A stretch of DNA of 64,000 nt from Gynurincola endophyticus. GTDB taxonomy: Bacteria > Bacteroidota > Bacteroidia > Chitinophagales > Chitinophagaceae. Every line of letters starts with the position of its first letter. Within the stretch, counting starts at the first letter, position 1. The stretch spans positions 99,270-163,269 of the forward strand of contig NZ_RCWL01000005.1 in the NCBI RefSeq assembly GCF_003991195.1, read 5' to 3'. Positions 9,026-17,727 of this stretch are shown one piece after another. Under the pieces are notes generated by a model that had not been told where the DNA came from, ran no database searches, and saw only the letters and a program-made list of their open reading frames with translations. A program made the position numbers and the translations under genes.

Positions 9026-9178
9026 TCATTTCTTGTTGCGTAAGTAAGAAACGAGTATTTCTTCAGAAGCGGATGCCGGGATTGCGATTTTCCACTCTCT
9101 GTTGAATACTTCTCTTTTCTTTTCATGAATTACACCGTTGATTTTAGTATCAGGTTCGCTGATTCTGCAGGAACTGTT
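9026..9178 (-). pseudogene. Possible C-terminal remnant of an unidentified gene
   Basis: A 50-codon open stretch without a start codon, closed upstream by an in-frame TAA, reads ...ISEPDTKINGVIHEK... and ends in SYLRNKK-stop. Its mixture of charged and hydrophobic residues looks protein-like rather than random. A competing frame on the same strand has an ATG giving 38 codons but an unnatural, Ser/Lys-rich product. I do not recognise the family; it may simply be chance. Confidence 0.3.
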
Positions 9179-9281
9179 TTACTATAGGCGGCTATACTAT
9201 TCAATACAGATAGTTTTTCAATACAAATCACTGTAGTATTCTCTCTTGTAACAATACTATAAAGTATGAGTCTGCAATCTT

Positions 9282-9330
9282 TATCAACTTATCTGTGCAA
9301 GCGGGGCCGTTTTGTATAGATAAGTTGATA
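9282..9330 (+). repeat. Long hairpin element (perfect 13-bp inverted repeat)
   Basis: TATCAACTTATCT (9282-9294) and its exact reverse complement (9318-9330) frame a 23-base centre. As plus-strand RNA the stem continues inward for seven more pairs using G-U pairs (GUGCAAG with UUUUGUAU), leaving a G/C-rich loop. There is no T-run, so it is not a standard terminator. Confidence 0.6.
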
Positions 9331-9414
9331 TTGCCTGCTTGAATCAGGTGTTAAGTAGTGCCAAAGTAAAATATATCTGTAGCTACTATAACAATGATAA
9401 CAGGTATACTGCAT

Positions 9415-9448
9415 AAAAAACACTCTCTGTTATCAGAGAGTGTTTTTA
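9415..9448 (-). terminator. Bidirectional terminator at the end of gldJ
   Basis: Stem CACTCTCTG/CAGAGAGTG with loop TTAT, flanked by A-runs on the left and T-runs on the right, so it can work in both directions. It sits 21 bases beyond the gldJ stop codon. Confidence 0.9.
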
Positions 9449-9468
9449 AATATATTGTCAGAGATAAA

Positions 9469-11028
9469 TTATCCTTTACGTTGGTTCTGGCGACGTTCCT
9501 GGTATTTGATACCAGTTCCTCTTCCATTTCCTTCAGGTGAACCTACTCTGTCCATTGCACAGCGGAAACCTACAGTAGCACTAGCCTGATCTTCTTCTAA
9601 GAATCTTCTGGTGCCGGGAGATAACCAATAAGCTCTGTCATTCCAGCTACCACCTTTAATTACTCTTGATTTATCGCTGATTAAAGTGGTTAAACCATAT
9701 CCGTATCCAACGCCAGCTACTAATGAGTCACCATCGAGATAGTTGATTACGTTAGCTTTTTGATAGTTTCTTCTGTTTTTGCTTTCTTCATCAGTTGCGT
9801 ATACTTTCACTACTCTGCCTAAGCTGTCTTTTTCAAATTCACCGTCCTGATTTTTAACGTAGTTTTCAAAGTAGTTACCACGAACCGGAGATACATCATC
9901 ACCGTCAATGGCAGTCATCGGACGATAAACGTCAAATACCCACTCACTTACGTTACCTGACATATTGTATAAACCGAAAGCATTTGGATAGTATGAATCA
10001 ACCGGAGCAGTATATACAGCGCGGTCGTTTAAACCACCCGCAACACCCATGTTATCACCGTTACCGCGTTTGAAGTTTGCTAAGAAGTTTCCTTTGTTAG
10101 CACCTTTTCTAGGATCACGTAAACCATTGGCATTTACACTCCAGCTATACACTTGTTTATTTGTAATCAACTCGTCACCTCTTCCCCCTTCTTTGCGTGA
10201 AGGATTAGGATTCTGACCAATTAAACCAAGGGCAGCATATTCCCATTCAGCTTCTGTTGCTAAGCGGTAATTCGGTAATAAGATACCATCTTCAAAAGTT
10301 ACATTTGTTCTTGGTGAACCGTTTGGATTCTTAAGAGGATTTTTCTTAGAACGTGCCGCATCACCGGCAGTTGGAGTAGTTAATCCTAATAAGTATGATT
10401 TTGTATTGAACGATTCAGATGCCTGACCTGAAATGTTTCTTAAAGAGTTTTTATTGATATATCCTAAGTCGATCAATGCTTTCTCGTTTACACGATCTGA
10501 TCTCCATAAGCAGAAATCATAAGCCTGACGCCAGGTAACACCTACCACAGGATACATATTATAAGAAGGGTGGCGGAAATAATATTCAACCATCGGTTCG
10601 TTATAAGCTAATTCGCTACGCCATACCAATGTATCAGGCAGAGCGTTCTGACGAACTTCCAGATATTCATCGCCATCAAATACATTATTGATCCAGTACA
10701 AATATTCACGATAGTGAACGTTTGCTACTTCTGAACGGTCAATATAAAATGAGTTTACAGTTTTACGTGTGGGTACATTGTTCCAGTCGCCCATAACATC
10801 CTCTTCAGTAGCACCCATGGTAAAGGTACCACCCTGAACAAATACCAAACCCGGGCCGGTATGTTGTTCCGCTGCGGTAGCTACCTGGAAACCACCCATT
10901 TCACGGTCGTTATAATTCCATCCTGTTACAGATGATGTCTCCGGTTTTTTCTTGAATAAACTTCCGTTTTTACAAGAAGTAACAACTGCTGTACAGGAAA
11001 GCAGGATTAAAAGGTTTTTCAAATTCAT
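9469..11028 (-). CDS. gldJ: Gliding motility / type IX secretion lipoprotein GldJ (SUMF1 fold)
   Basis: GldJ is an outer-membrane-associated lipoprotein needed for type IX secretion and, in gliding species, motility. The 519-aa protein has a lipoprotein signal with lipobox VTSC (Cys19), then a formylglycine-generating-enzyme (SUMF1) fold: FVQGGTFTMGATEEDV near residue 65, FYIDRSEVANVHYREYL, PVVGVTWRQAYDFC, RLATEAEWEYAALG, YNMSGNVSEWVFD and the closing GGSWNDRAYWLSPGTRRF...VGFRCAMD. GldK shares this fold, but GldK normally sits next to gldL-gldM-gldN, none of which is here, whereas gldJ beside porU-porV is the usual arrangement. The length also fits GldJ. It diverges from porU by 172 bases. 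Confidence 0.85.
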   Translation of the reverse strand: MNLKNLLILLSCTAVVTSCKNGSLFKKKPETSSVTGWNYNDREMGGFQVATAAEQHTGPGLVFVQGGTFTMGATEEDVMGDWNNVPTRKTVNSFYIDRSEVANVHYREYLYWINNVFDGDEYLEVRQNALPDTLVWRSELAYNEPMVEYYFRHPSYNMYPVVGVTWRQAYDFCLWRSDRVNEKALIDLGYINKNSLRNISGQASESFNTKSYLLGLTTPTAGDAARSKKNPLKNPNGSPRTNVTFEDGILLPNYRLATEAEWEYAALGLIGQNPNPSRKEGGRGDELITNKQVYSWSVNANGLRDPRKGANKGNFLANFKRGNGDNMGVAGGLNDRAVYTAPVDSYYPNAFGLYNMSGNVSEWVFDVYRPMTAIDGDDVSPVRGNYFENYVKNQDGEFEKDSLGRVVKVYATDEESKNRRNYQKANVINYLDGDSLVAGVGYGYGLTTLISDKSRVIKGGSWNDRAYWLSPGTRRFLEEDQASATVGFRCAMDRVGSPEGNGRGTGIKYQERRQNQRKG

Positions 11029-11200
11029 TTTGTAAGCTTTTGCCTTTGGTTCAATTTCTCTAAACGTAGTATTAATGCAAATATTGTACTTGTTTTACTA
11101 TGTTTACATAATACCTTGCGAATATAATTATTTTTAACGTTGAATGCTCTGTCATCAATGTATATATTGCGTTAAAATTGCGCTATTTTTTGAATAGGTT

Positions 11201-14200
11201 ATGACTGTCAAAAAGCTTCTTTTCCTTTTCCTTTTTTTGATTGGTATTTTGAATAATGCTGATTCTCAGACTATTGTACAACCTGTTCTGGATTCTCAGA
11301 CCGTTTTTCGTGTTGGGGTTTCTAAAAACGGTGTTTTTCAGCTTACCGGTCGCCAGCTTGAAGCCATGGGATGGAACCTTCCGGTGCCCAGCCAGCAAAT
11401 TCAGGCTTTTGGTACTGGCAGCGATTTTCCAAAGTTCACTACTACTTCATTCACCATTCCGCCGTTGCAGGAAATAGCACTTCAGGTGCTTGACGGAGGC
11501 GATGGTATGATTGATTTTAATGATCAGATACGCTGGTATGCAAATGCTTACGAAGGATATCAGATAAGTGCATCCGGTCCTTTGTTTTTTAAGAATAATT
11601 ATGATACTCTTCAGTATTATTATTTTCAAAAAACTAATCGATCGCTGAATATCAATTCTTTAAATCATTCTCCCGCTCCGGCTACAGAACTTCCGTTCGT
11701 ATACACCGCTCATAAACATGAAAAAGACAGTTTTAACCTGTTGAGTTCAGGGCGGGACTGGTGGGGCGACTTTTATCCATCTCTCAATCAGCAACCGTCT
11801 GAAAAGCTTTTCTTGTTACAGGGAAGCTTACAGCCGGATGCTCCTATATATTTACGATGCCGCACAGCGTCGAGATCATTTGGCGCAGAAAATATTTTTA
11901 CATTCCGTTATCAGCAGCAAACTCATCAATTTGCAGCGGCTGCTGTTTCCGGTTCACCATATGAATTGTTTGCACAGATTAATGAAGAAGTGTTTTCTTT
12001 TACAGGAGCAGAAAGTACCAATCAATTGCAATTATCGATTCTGTCAACCGGTATTAATGCACAGGCATGGATAGATTATATAGAGTGGGAAACGCCCGTA
12101 AAGAATTCTTCTTTACAAAGTAATCAGTTGTTTTATATTAATAAGCAAAACCAACAACAAACGATAAAACTGAATTTTCCCCAATGGAAAAATCAATGGA
12201 AGCTCTGGAACGTTACAAGTTTACAGGAACCTGTAGAATATATCGTTGCCGATGCTTCTGCTTATGTTGCAACTACACGTACTGAGCTGTTTTATGTTTT
12301 TGATGCCAGCCTTGTATCCACCCCCGACATTGTAGAGAAAGTAAAGTATAAAAACCTTTTTGAGCCGTTGAATAGCAATTATATTATTATAACTACCAAA
12401 GAACTCAGAGAAGAAACGGAGCGTATCGCAGCTTTTCATAATGAACGAAATACCGTTACTGCTATTGTGGATATCGATGATATATATTGTCAATTCGGTA
12501 ATCATGTAAGTGCTGTAAGAAATTTTATCGGTTATCAGTATCAGTTATCTCCGGAAAGATTGAAGTATATTTTACTGGTTGGTAGCGGCAGCTTTGATCC
12601 TGTTGATAAAATGAAGTATGGTAAAAACAGTATTCCCGCTTTTCAAACAAAAAACAGTGTAGATCCCCTGGCTACTTATACTGCAGACGATTACTTTGTA
12701 AGCTTGCGGCCGGGGGCAGATTTTGATCAGGGGAATAATTTAGGCCTGCAACTTTCAATAGGGCGTTTGCCTGTAAAAAATGCAGCTGCTTTAAATGCTT
12801 ACATAAATAAATTTTTAGAATATTACAGTGAAAATAGCCGGGGAGCCTGGAAGCAAAAAATGGTATTTGTGGCTGATGACGGAGATCAATTTCTGCACTT
12901 TGATGATGCTGAAGCAATCGTAAATAAATTGCCCCAGAATATACCTTACTGGTTGCATAAAATTTATTTTGATGCATACAACAGTGTTCAGCAGAATGGT
13001 ATTAAAACTTATCCTGCTGCCGTAAATGAAAATATAAATTTATTGAACAAAGGTGTGTTGTTGTGGAATTACAGCGGGCACGGAGGATACTCGAAACTTG
13101 CGGATGAAAATCTGTTGGATGCAGCTATCATACAACAGTTAAAAAACAGGTATCGTTTACCTTTAATGATTACGGCTACCTGTAACTTTGCTCCTTATGA
13201 TCAGGTACAGTACTCATCTATCGGTGAGCAATTGTTATTACAACCTCAAACGGGTGCAATAGCTGTTTTGAGTACCACCAGAATTGTGTATGCCAATAGT
13301 AACCGAAGAATGAATGAAGCATTTATTGAAGCCTTGTTCGACCAGTCGGTACCATTAACTGAGCGTACCGTAGGGCGTTCACTGATGCGGGCTAAAAATA
13401 AATTGTATGCAGAAGGCGATATTAATAACAACGCAAAGTTTACTTTACTGGGTGACCCTGCATTGCAGCTGCTGATGAGTGAAACCGGCAATTTTACTGA
13501 TAGTATTGTTTTTAATAATCAGTCGGTCGACACATTGAAAGCAACGAACGAATATACTTTGAAGGCCGGCAGCAGCCTCAATAACGGTACTGCAAATTTG
13601 TTGATCTTAAACAAGCCTGTTCTACAGAAAACAATTGGCAGCAACGGCAGAACTTTTCAACAACAATCAGGTATTATTTATCAGGGATCGGCAGTGTTGA
13701 AAGACGGTAAATTCAGTGCTTCGTTTGTAATACCAGCTGATGCGCAGTACGAATATTCCCGTTCTAAAATTCTATATTACTTATATAACGCAAATGAACA
13801 ATTGGCCGGTATTGATCAAACGAAATGGATCGGAGGTAAAGGAAATGGTGCTGCGGATAATGCTGGCCCGGACATAAAGTTATATCTGAATGATGAAAAA
13901 TTTGTGAGTGGGGGTATTACGAATAATCAACCGATGCTGATTGCTAAAATAAAAGATAGTACAGGAATTAATTTGCTGGGTACCGGTTTAGGGCATGATA
14001 TTCAGTTGACGATTAATAATGATCCTCAGTATGTTTATACCCTGAATAAGTTTTTTGAGCCGGAAAGAGAAGGAAATAAGGCAGGAGTGGTACGGTTTCA
14101 ACTACCGCAATTGCCTGCAGGTATGCACCGTTTAAAGATACGGGCATGGGATGTATATAATCAATGGAGTGAAAAAGAATTGGATTTTCAGGTGGTGGAG

Positions 14201-14515
14201 AACGGTGAATTTGTGATCAGAAATGTTTTAAACTATCCCAATCCGTTCACTACCAATACCAATTTTTGGTTTGAGCATAATCGCCCGGGTGAAGAACTAC
14301 AGGTAACCGTTCAAATTTATACGGTAACCGGTAAGTTGGTGAAAACAATCAGGGAAACAATAATCACCGAGGGCACACGTTCTAATGAAATGCCGTGGAA
14401 TGCCAAAGACCAATTTGGAAATACTTTGGGTAGGGGAGTGTATATTTATAAGATAACTGTAAAAACCCGCGAGAAACAAGAAGCTATGAAGTTTGAGAAA
14501 TTATTTATACTTTAG
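11201..14515 (+). CDS. porU: Type IX secretion sortase-like C-terminal signal peptidase PorU
   Basis: PorU removes the C-terminal targeting domain of type IX cargo at the cell surface and attaches the cargo to lipopolysaccharide. The 1104-aa protein begins with a signal peptide (to about ADSQ, residue 24), has a long N-terminal beta-rich region, and a gingipain-type C25 peptidase domain with the catalytic pair His627 (YSGHGGY) and Cys661 (TATCNFAP). The end (from about residue 1005, NVLNYPNPFTTNTNF) resembles a T9SS CTD fold with the typical GRGVYIYKI segment. porV follows after about 150 bases and gldJ diverges. Identification is strong because fold, catalytic residues and neighbours agree. 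Confidence 0.93.
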   Translation: MTVKKLLFLFLFLIGILNNADSQTIVQPVLDSQTVFRVGVSKNGVFQLTGRQLEAMGWNLPVPSQQIQAFGTGSDFPKFTTTSFTIPPLQEIALQVLDGGDGMIDFNDQIRWYANAYEGYQISASGPLFFKNNYDTLQYYYFQKTNRSLNINSLNHSPAPATELPFVYTAHKHEKDSFNLLSSGRDWWGDFYPSLNQQPSEKLFLLQGSLQPDAPIYLRCRTASRSFGAENIFTFRYQQQTHQFAAAAVSGSPYELFAQINEEVFSFTGAESTNQLQLSILSTGINAQAWIDYIEWETPVKNSSLQSNQLFYINKQNQQQTIKLNFPQWKNQWKLWNVTSLQEPVEYIVADASAYVATTRTELFYVFDASLVSTPDIVEKVKYKNLFEPLNSNYIIITTKELREETERIAAFHNERNTVTAIVDIDDIYCQFGNHVSAVRNFIGYQYQLSPERLKYILLVGSGSFDPVDKMKYGKNSIPAFQTKNSVDPLATYTADDYFVSLRPGADFDQGNNLGLQLSIGRLPVKNAAALNAYINKFLEYYSENSRGAWKQKMVFVADDGDQFLHFDDAEAIVNKLPQNIPYWLHKIYFDAYNSVQQNGIKTYPAAVNENINLLNKGVLLWNYSGHGGYSKLADENLLDAAIIQQLKNRYRLPLMITATCNFAPYDQVQYSSIGEQLLLQPQTGAIAVLSTTRIVYANSNRRMNEAFIEALFDQSVPLTERTVGRSLMRAKNKLYAEGDINNNAKFTLLGDPALQLLMSETGNFTDSIVFNNQSVDTLKATNEYTLKAGSSLNNGTANLLILNKPVLQKTIGSNGRTFQQQSGIIYQGSAVLKDGKFSASFVIPADAQYEYSRSKILYYLYNANEQLAGIDQTKWIGGKGNGAADNAGPDIKLYLNDEKFVSGGITNNQPMLIAKIKDSTGINLLGTGLGHDIQLTINNDPQYVYTLNKFFEPEREGNKAGVVRFQLPQLPAGMHRLKIRAWDVYNQWSEKELDFQVVENGEFVIRNVLNYPNPFTTNTNFWFEHNRPGEELQVTVQIYTVTGKLVKTIRETIITEGTRSNEMPWNAKDQFGNTLGRGVYIYKITVKTREKQEAMKFEKLFIL

Positions 14516-14663
14516 CAAATCTTTTAAATTGTTGTTTTTTTATATATAAGGCCTATCGAATCAACTCTACTTTGACAATCAACATACCTCTTATAATGCA
14601 GTACGTTTTGGTACTGAAAAAATTATTATCTTGGAGGTAGACCTTAAAACAGCAAAATTTATT

Positions 14664-15818
14664 ATGAAAAAAATTGCCTTAACGATTTCTTGTGCATTGA
14701 CGCTCGCAGGAGGAGGTTTATATGCTCAAGATAATGTACAACCGCTTAATATTGTTACGACATCTGTTCCGTTTCTTAGAATTTCACCGGATGCAAGAGC
14801 CGGTGCAATGGGAGATTTGGGCGTAGCTACCAATCCTGATGCTAACAGTGCTTTCTATAATCTGGCAAAAACACCCTTTGCAAAAACACCCTCTGCTATT
14901 GCAGCTACATATACACCCTGGTTAAAAGACCTGGGTTTGAATGACGTTTATTTACTGGCAGCAACCGGTTATTATAAATTAGATGAATTGCAGGCCCTCT
15001 CGGGAAGTATACGTTATTTCAGTTTAGGTAATATTACCTTCACTGATTTCAATGGTAATATCTTACAGGATACAAGACCACGTGAAATGGGAATCGATGT
15101 TGGTTATTCACGTAAGTTGTCAGAGCGTTTAGGTTTGGGTATTGCGCTCAGATATATTCACTCAAACCTGGTAGGAAACTATGCAGGTGGTCAGTATAAG
15201 GCTGGTAACGCAGTTGCCGGTGATATCTCTGTATTTTATACTGCGCAAAATGAAGCAGGTCAGGGATGGAATTTAGGTGCTGCTTTAAGCAATCTCGGTA
15301 CCAAAATCGGTTATACTTCAGATGATTCGCAGAAAGATTATATTCCCGCTAACCTGAGTATAGGTACATCATATACACATGCTTTCGACGATCAGAATAA
15401 AATTATGGTAGGTTTAGATCTTCATAAATTGCTGGTACCAACTCCTCCGATTGCAACAGGAGACCCTGCCGTTGATCAGGCTGCTATCAATGATTATCGC
15501 AATAAAAGTGTATTGGGTAGCTGGTTTAGTTCGTTCGGAGATGCTCCTGGCGGATTTAGTGAAGAGTTGAAAGAATTTACTGCCTCAGTAGGTGCTGAAT
15601 ATTCATACGACGACTTATTTTTTGCCCGTGCAGGTTATTTTTATGAAGACAGAAATAAAGGAAATAGAAAGTTCTTCTCTGTAGGGGTTGGATTAAAATA
15701 TAATTTCGTAGGATTAAATTTCTCCTACCTTGTTCCTTCTGGTAGCGGAATTAGCAGAAACCCATTATCAAATACCCTGAGATTAGGAGTTGTATTTGAT
15801 TTGGGAATGCAAGAATAA
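14664..15818 (+). CDS. porV: Type IX secretion outer membrane protein PorV (LptO)
   Basis: Outer membrane beta-barrel of the FadL-like PorV/PorQ family; it shuttles secreted cargo from the translocon to PorU. I place the start at ATG 14664 (MKKIALTISC...) rather than an in-frame TTG 33 bases earlier, because this gives a normal signal peptide ending GLYAQ (384 aa in total). Characteristic early segment: FLRISPDARAGAMGDLGVATNPDANS, followed by repeated amphipathic strands and a C-terminal strand ending FDLGM. It sits behind porU and is closed by a strong terminator, so porU-porV form the transcription unit. Confidence 0.93.
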   Translation: MKKIALTISCALTLAGGGLYAQDNVQPLNIVTTSVPFLRISPDARAGAMGDLGVATNPDANSAFYNLAKTPFAKTPSAIAATYTPWLKDLGLNDVYLLAATGYYKLDELQALSGSIRYFSLGNITFTDFNGNILQDTRPREMGIDVGYSRKLSERLGLGIALRYIHSNLVGNYAGGQYKAGNAVAGDISVFYTAQNEAGQGWNLGAALSNLGTKIGYTSDDSQKDYIPANLSIGTSYTHAFDDQNKIMVGLDLHKLLVPTPPIATGDPAVDQAAINDYRNKSVLGSWFSSFGDAPGGFSEELKEFTASVGAEYSYDDLFFARAGYFYEDRNKGNRKFFSVGVGLKYNFVGLNFSYLVPSGSGISRNPLSNTLRLGVVFDLGMQE

Positions 15819-15850
15819 TGCATAGCATATCTATTGTTTTAATATATTTG

Positions 15851-15890
15851 AAGAGGCCGGCCCCTGTTCTGTGGGGACCGCCTCTTTTTT
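15851..15890 (+). terminator. Terminator after porV
   Basis: AAGAGGC and GCCTCTT pair at the base, with a second G/C-rich pairing (CCCC with GGGG) above, followed by a T-run. It separates porV from ispF. Confidence 0.88.
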
Positions 15891-15912
15891 ATTTTATTTA
15901 ATCTGAGATGTC

Positions 15913-16392
15913 ATGTCATTAAGAATTGGTTTTGGGATTGATTTTCATCAATTGGTAGAAGGTCGAAAACTGTGGATAGGTGGTATTGAAATTCCACATC
16001 ATAAAGGTTCATTAGGGCATAGCGATGCTGATGTATTATTGCACGCAATTTGCGATGCAATGCTGGGGGCACTGGCGTTAGGAGATATAGGCGTACATTT
16101 TCCTCCGAACGACGATCGTTTTAAGGATATTGATTCTAAAATCTTATTGAAAGAGAGTTTTGAAATGATTCGTCAGAAAGGATACCGGATAGTGAATGTA
16201 GACAGTTCTTTATGCCTGGAAGCCCCAAAAATAAAAAAGTATGCACCCGAAATGCAGGCAGTAATTGCGGAGATATTAATGCTCGAAATAACGGATGTTT
16301 CTATCAAAGCGACTACCACTGAAAAAATGGGGTTCGTAGGCAGGGAGGAAGGATTGGTGGCTTATGCTACTGTTCTGTTAGAAAAAAATTAA
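15913..16392 (+). CDS. ispF: 2-C-methyl-D-erythritol 2,4-cyclodiphosphate synthase
   Basis: Catalyses the cyclisation that releases CMP in the non-mevalonate (MEP) isoprenoid pathway. The 159-aa protein has normal family length and all metal ligands: Asp10 and His12 in GIDFHQL, His44 in DADVLLHA; the late motif TTTEKMGFVGREEG is complete. The enzyme is a cytosolic trimer. The gene lies between the porV terminator and dut; a dedicated promoter is not obvious. Its product belongs to a different pathway from its neighbours. Confidence 0.96.
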   Translation: MSLRIGFGIDFHQLVEGRKLWIGGIEIPHHKGSLGHSDADVLLHAICDAMLGALALGDIGVHFPPNDDRFKDIDSKILLKESFEMIRQKGYRIVNVDSSLCLEAPKIKKYAPEMQAVIAEILMLEITDVSIKATTTEKMGFVGREEGLVAYATVLLEKN

Positions 16393-16427
16393 CGTTTTTC
16401 AGGCGGCGATTACCCAGGCTATAATAG

Positions 16428-16435
16428 TAAATTTG
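16428..16435 (+). promoter_or_regulatory. -7 element immediately before dut
   Basis: TAAATTTG with only four bases (CAAT) to the dut ATG. If used, transcription would begin at or next to the start codon, giving a leaderless mRNA. No -33 TTTG is visible. Confidence 0.5.
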
Positions 16436-16439
16436 CAAT

Positions 16440-16886
16440 ATGATAAATAAAGTTGTTGTTAAAGTTGTAAATAAATCAAACAATGAACTTCCTGCTTATG
16501 GTACAGAATTAGCAGCAGGAGTAGATGTGAGAGCGAATATTGAGGATACGATCACTGTTCACCCATTAGAAAGAGTTTTAGTGCCAACCGGTTTATTTGT
16601 TGAAATACCGGCCGGATATGAAATACAGGTTCGCCCCCGCAGCGGAATGGCAATCAATCATGGTATTACCGTATTAAACTCACCGGGTACAATTGATGCT
16701 GACTACAGAGGGGAGATTAAAGTTATTTTAGTCAATCTGTCGAACAATGCCCATACTATTCAACACGGCGATCGTGTGGCGCAAATGGTATTGAACAAAG
16801 TGGAAAATATTGAGTGGGAGGCCGTAACGGAACTCTCTGCAACCGTTCGTCAGGACGGAGGTTTCGGGCATACCGGAAAAAAATAA
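16440..16886 (+). CDS. dut: dUTP diphosphatase
   Basis: Hydrolyses dUTP to dUMP and pyrophosphate, keeping uracil out of DNA and supplying dTMP precursor. The 148-aa trimeric-type dUTPase shows its five motifs in order: AAGVDVRA (motif 1), PRSGMAINHGI (2, phosphate binding), NSPGTIDADYRGEI (3, with the catalytic Asp), GDRVAQMV (4) and the C-terminal glycine-rich DGGFGHTG (5). The downstream DUF4292 lipoprotein gene starts 5 bases after the stop codon, so the two are probably cotranscribed. Confidence 0.96.
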   Translation: MINKVVVKVVNKSNNELPAYGTELAAGVDVRANIEDTITVHPLERVLVPTGLFVEIPAGYEIQVRPRSGMAINHGITVLNSPGTIDADYRGEIKVILVNLSNNAHTIQHGDRVAQMVLNKVENIEWEAVTELSATVRQDGGFGHTGKK

Positions 16887-16890
16887 AAGA

Positions 16891-17709
16891 ATGAAAAAAA
16901 AGCTCATTTATAATATCGGTATTTGCTTTTTGCTGTTGCTTACAATGGCCAGTTGTAGCAGTTCGCGTAAAGTAAAAAAAGTTACTCAACCTGACCAGCA
17001 AATTGATTATACCGGTCAAACAGCATCTGGCGATACACTCAAGTATATCACCGAATTTAGAGAACAGGTTGCTCTGAATGAAGCTTCCTTCCGAACTTTC
17101 AGTGCTAAAGCAAAAGTGTTGTTTACCGACAAAGAAGATAAAACTACCGAAGTAAATGCAATCATCCGGATAAAGAAAGACAGCGTTATCTGGGTGAGTA
17201 TAAACGCACTACTCGGTATTGAAGCTGCACGGGTATTAATCACCCCCGATTCAGTAAAACTGATTAATAAGCTCGACAAAAAAATAGTGGAGCACTCAGT
17301 TACATATCTGCAGGAACTGGTAAACCTTCCGCTTGATTTTCATTCGTTGCAGGATCTTTTATTGGGAAATGCCTTGTACTTCGATGAGGGTGTAGTAGCT
17401 TATCAGAAAGAAGATGACTTAATAACCGTACTGTCGGTGAATGAAAAAATTAAAAGTACCCTGCAGTTTGATTCGAAACGGGCATTGTTTTTAAGTGCAG
17501 TTCTGTCTGAAATGGATCCGGCTAAAGACAGGGTTTCTACTATATTGAATGATGAATATGAAAAGAAGAGTAAAAGATGGTTTTCATTATTCAGGAATAT
17601 AAAAGTAGAAGGTTCTACAAAAGCAAATATCCAGATCACTTTCAGGCAATATGAGTTTGATGGTGCAGTAAGTTTTCCTTTTAACTATCCGAAAGATTAT
17701 TCTAAATAA
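16891..17709 (+). CDS. DUF4292 family lipoprotein
   Basis: A 272-aa lipoprotein: signal peptide with lipobox MASC (Cys22), followed by a Ser/Lys-rich linker and a domain of long beta strands (FRTFSAKAKVLFTDKE, AIIRIKKDSVIWVSINALLGIEAARVLITPDSV) that fits DUF4292, a Bacteroidota family related to the LolA/LolB fold. Its role is not established; a lipoprotein-carrier or envelope function is plausible from the fold. It is set tightly between dut (5-base gap) and the EnvC-like gene (18-base gap), the common order in this phylum. Confidence 0.82.
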   Translation: MKKKLIYNIGICFLLLLTMASCSSSRKVKKVTQPDQQIDYTGQTASGDTLKYITEFREQVALNEASFRTFSAKAKVLFTDKEDKTTEVNAIIRIKKDSVIWVSINALLGIEAARVLITPDSVKLINKLDKKIVEHSVTYLQELVNLPLDFHSLQDLLLGNALYFDEGVVAYQKEDDLITVLSVNEKIKSTLQFDSKRALFLSAVLSEMDPAKDRVSTILNDEYEKKSKRWFSLFRNIKVEGSTKANIQITFRQYEFDGAVSFPFNYPKDYSK

Positions 17710-17727
17710 ACCAGTCGAAATATCGTC

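Larger units (their letters stand above)
9009..9414. other. Non-coding stretch between two convergent genes
   Basis: Lies between the SusD and gldJ terminators. It holds a short minus-strand reading frame that looks like the end of a lost gene (9026-9178) and a long hairpin (9282-9330). Nothing else was recognised. Confidence 0.5.

Noticed and set aside
14631-14663. TTG start 33 bases before the porV ATG
   Set aside because: It would put 11 polar residues in front of a normal signal peptide; the ATG at 14664 fits better.
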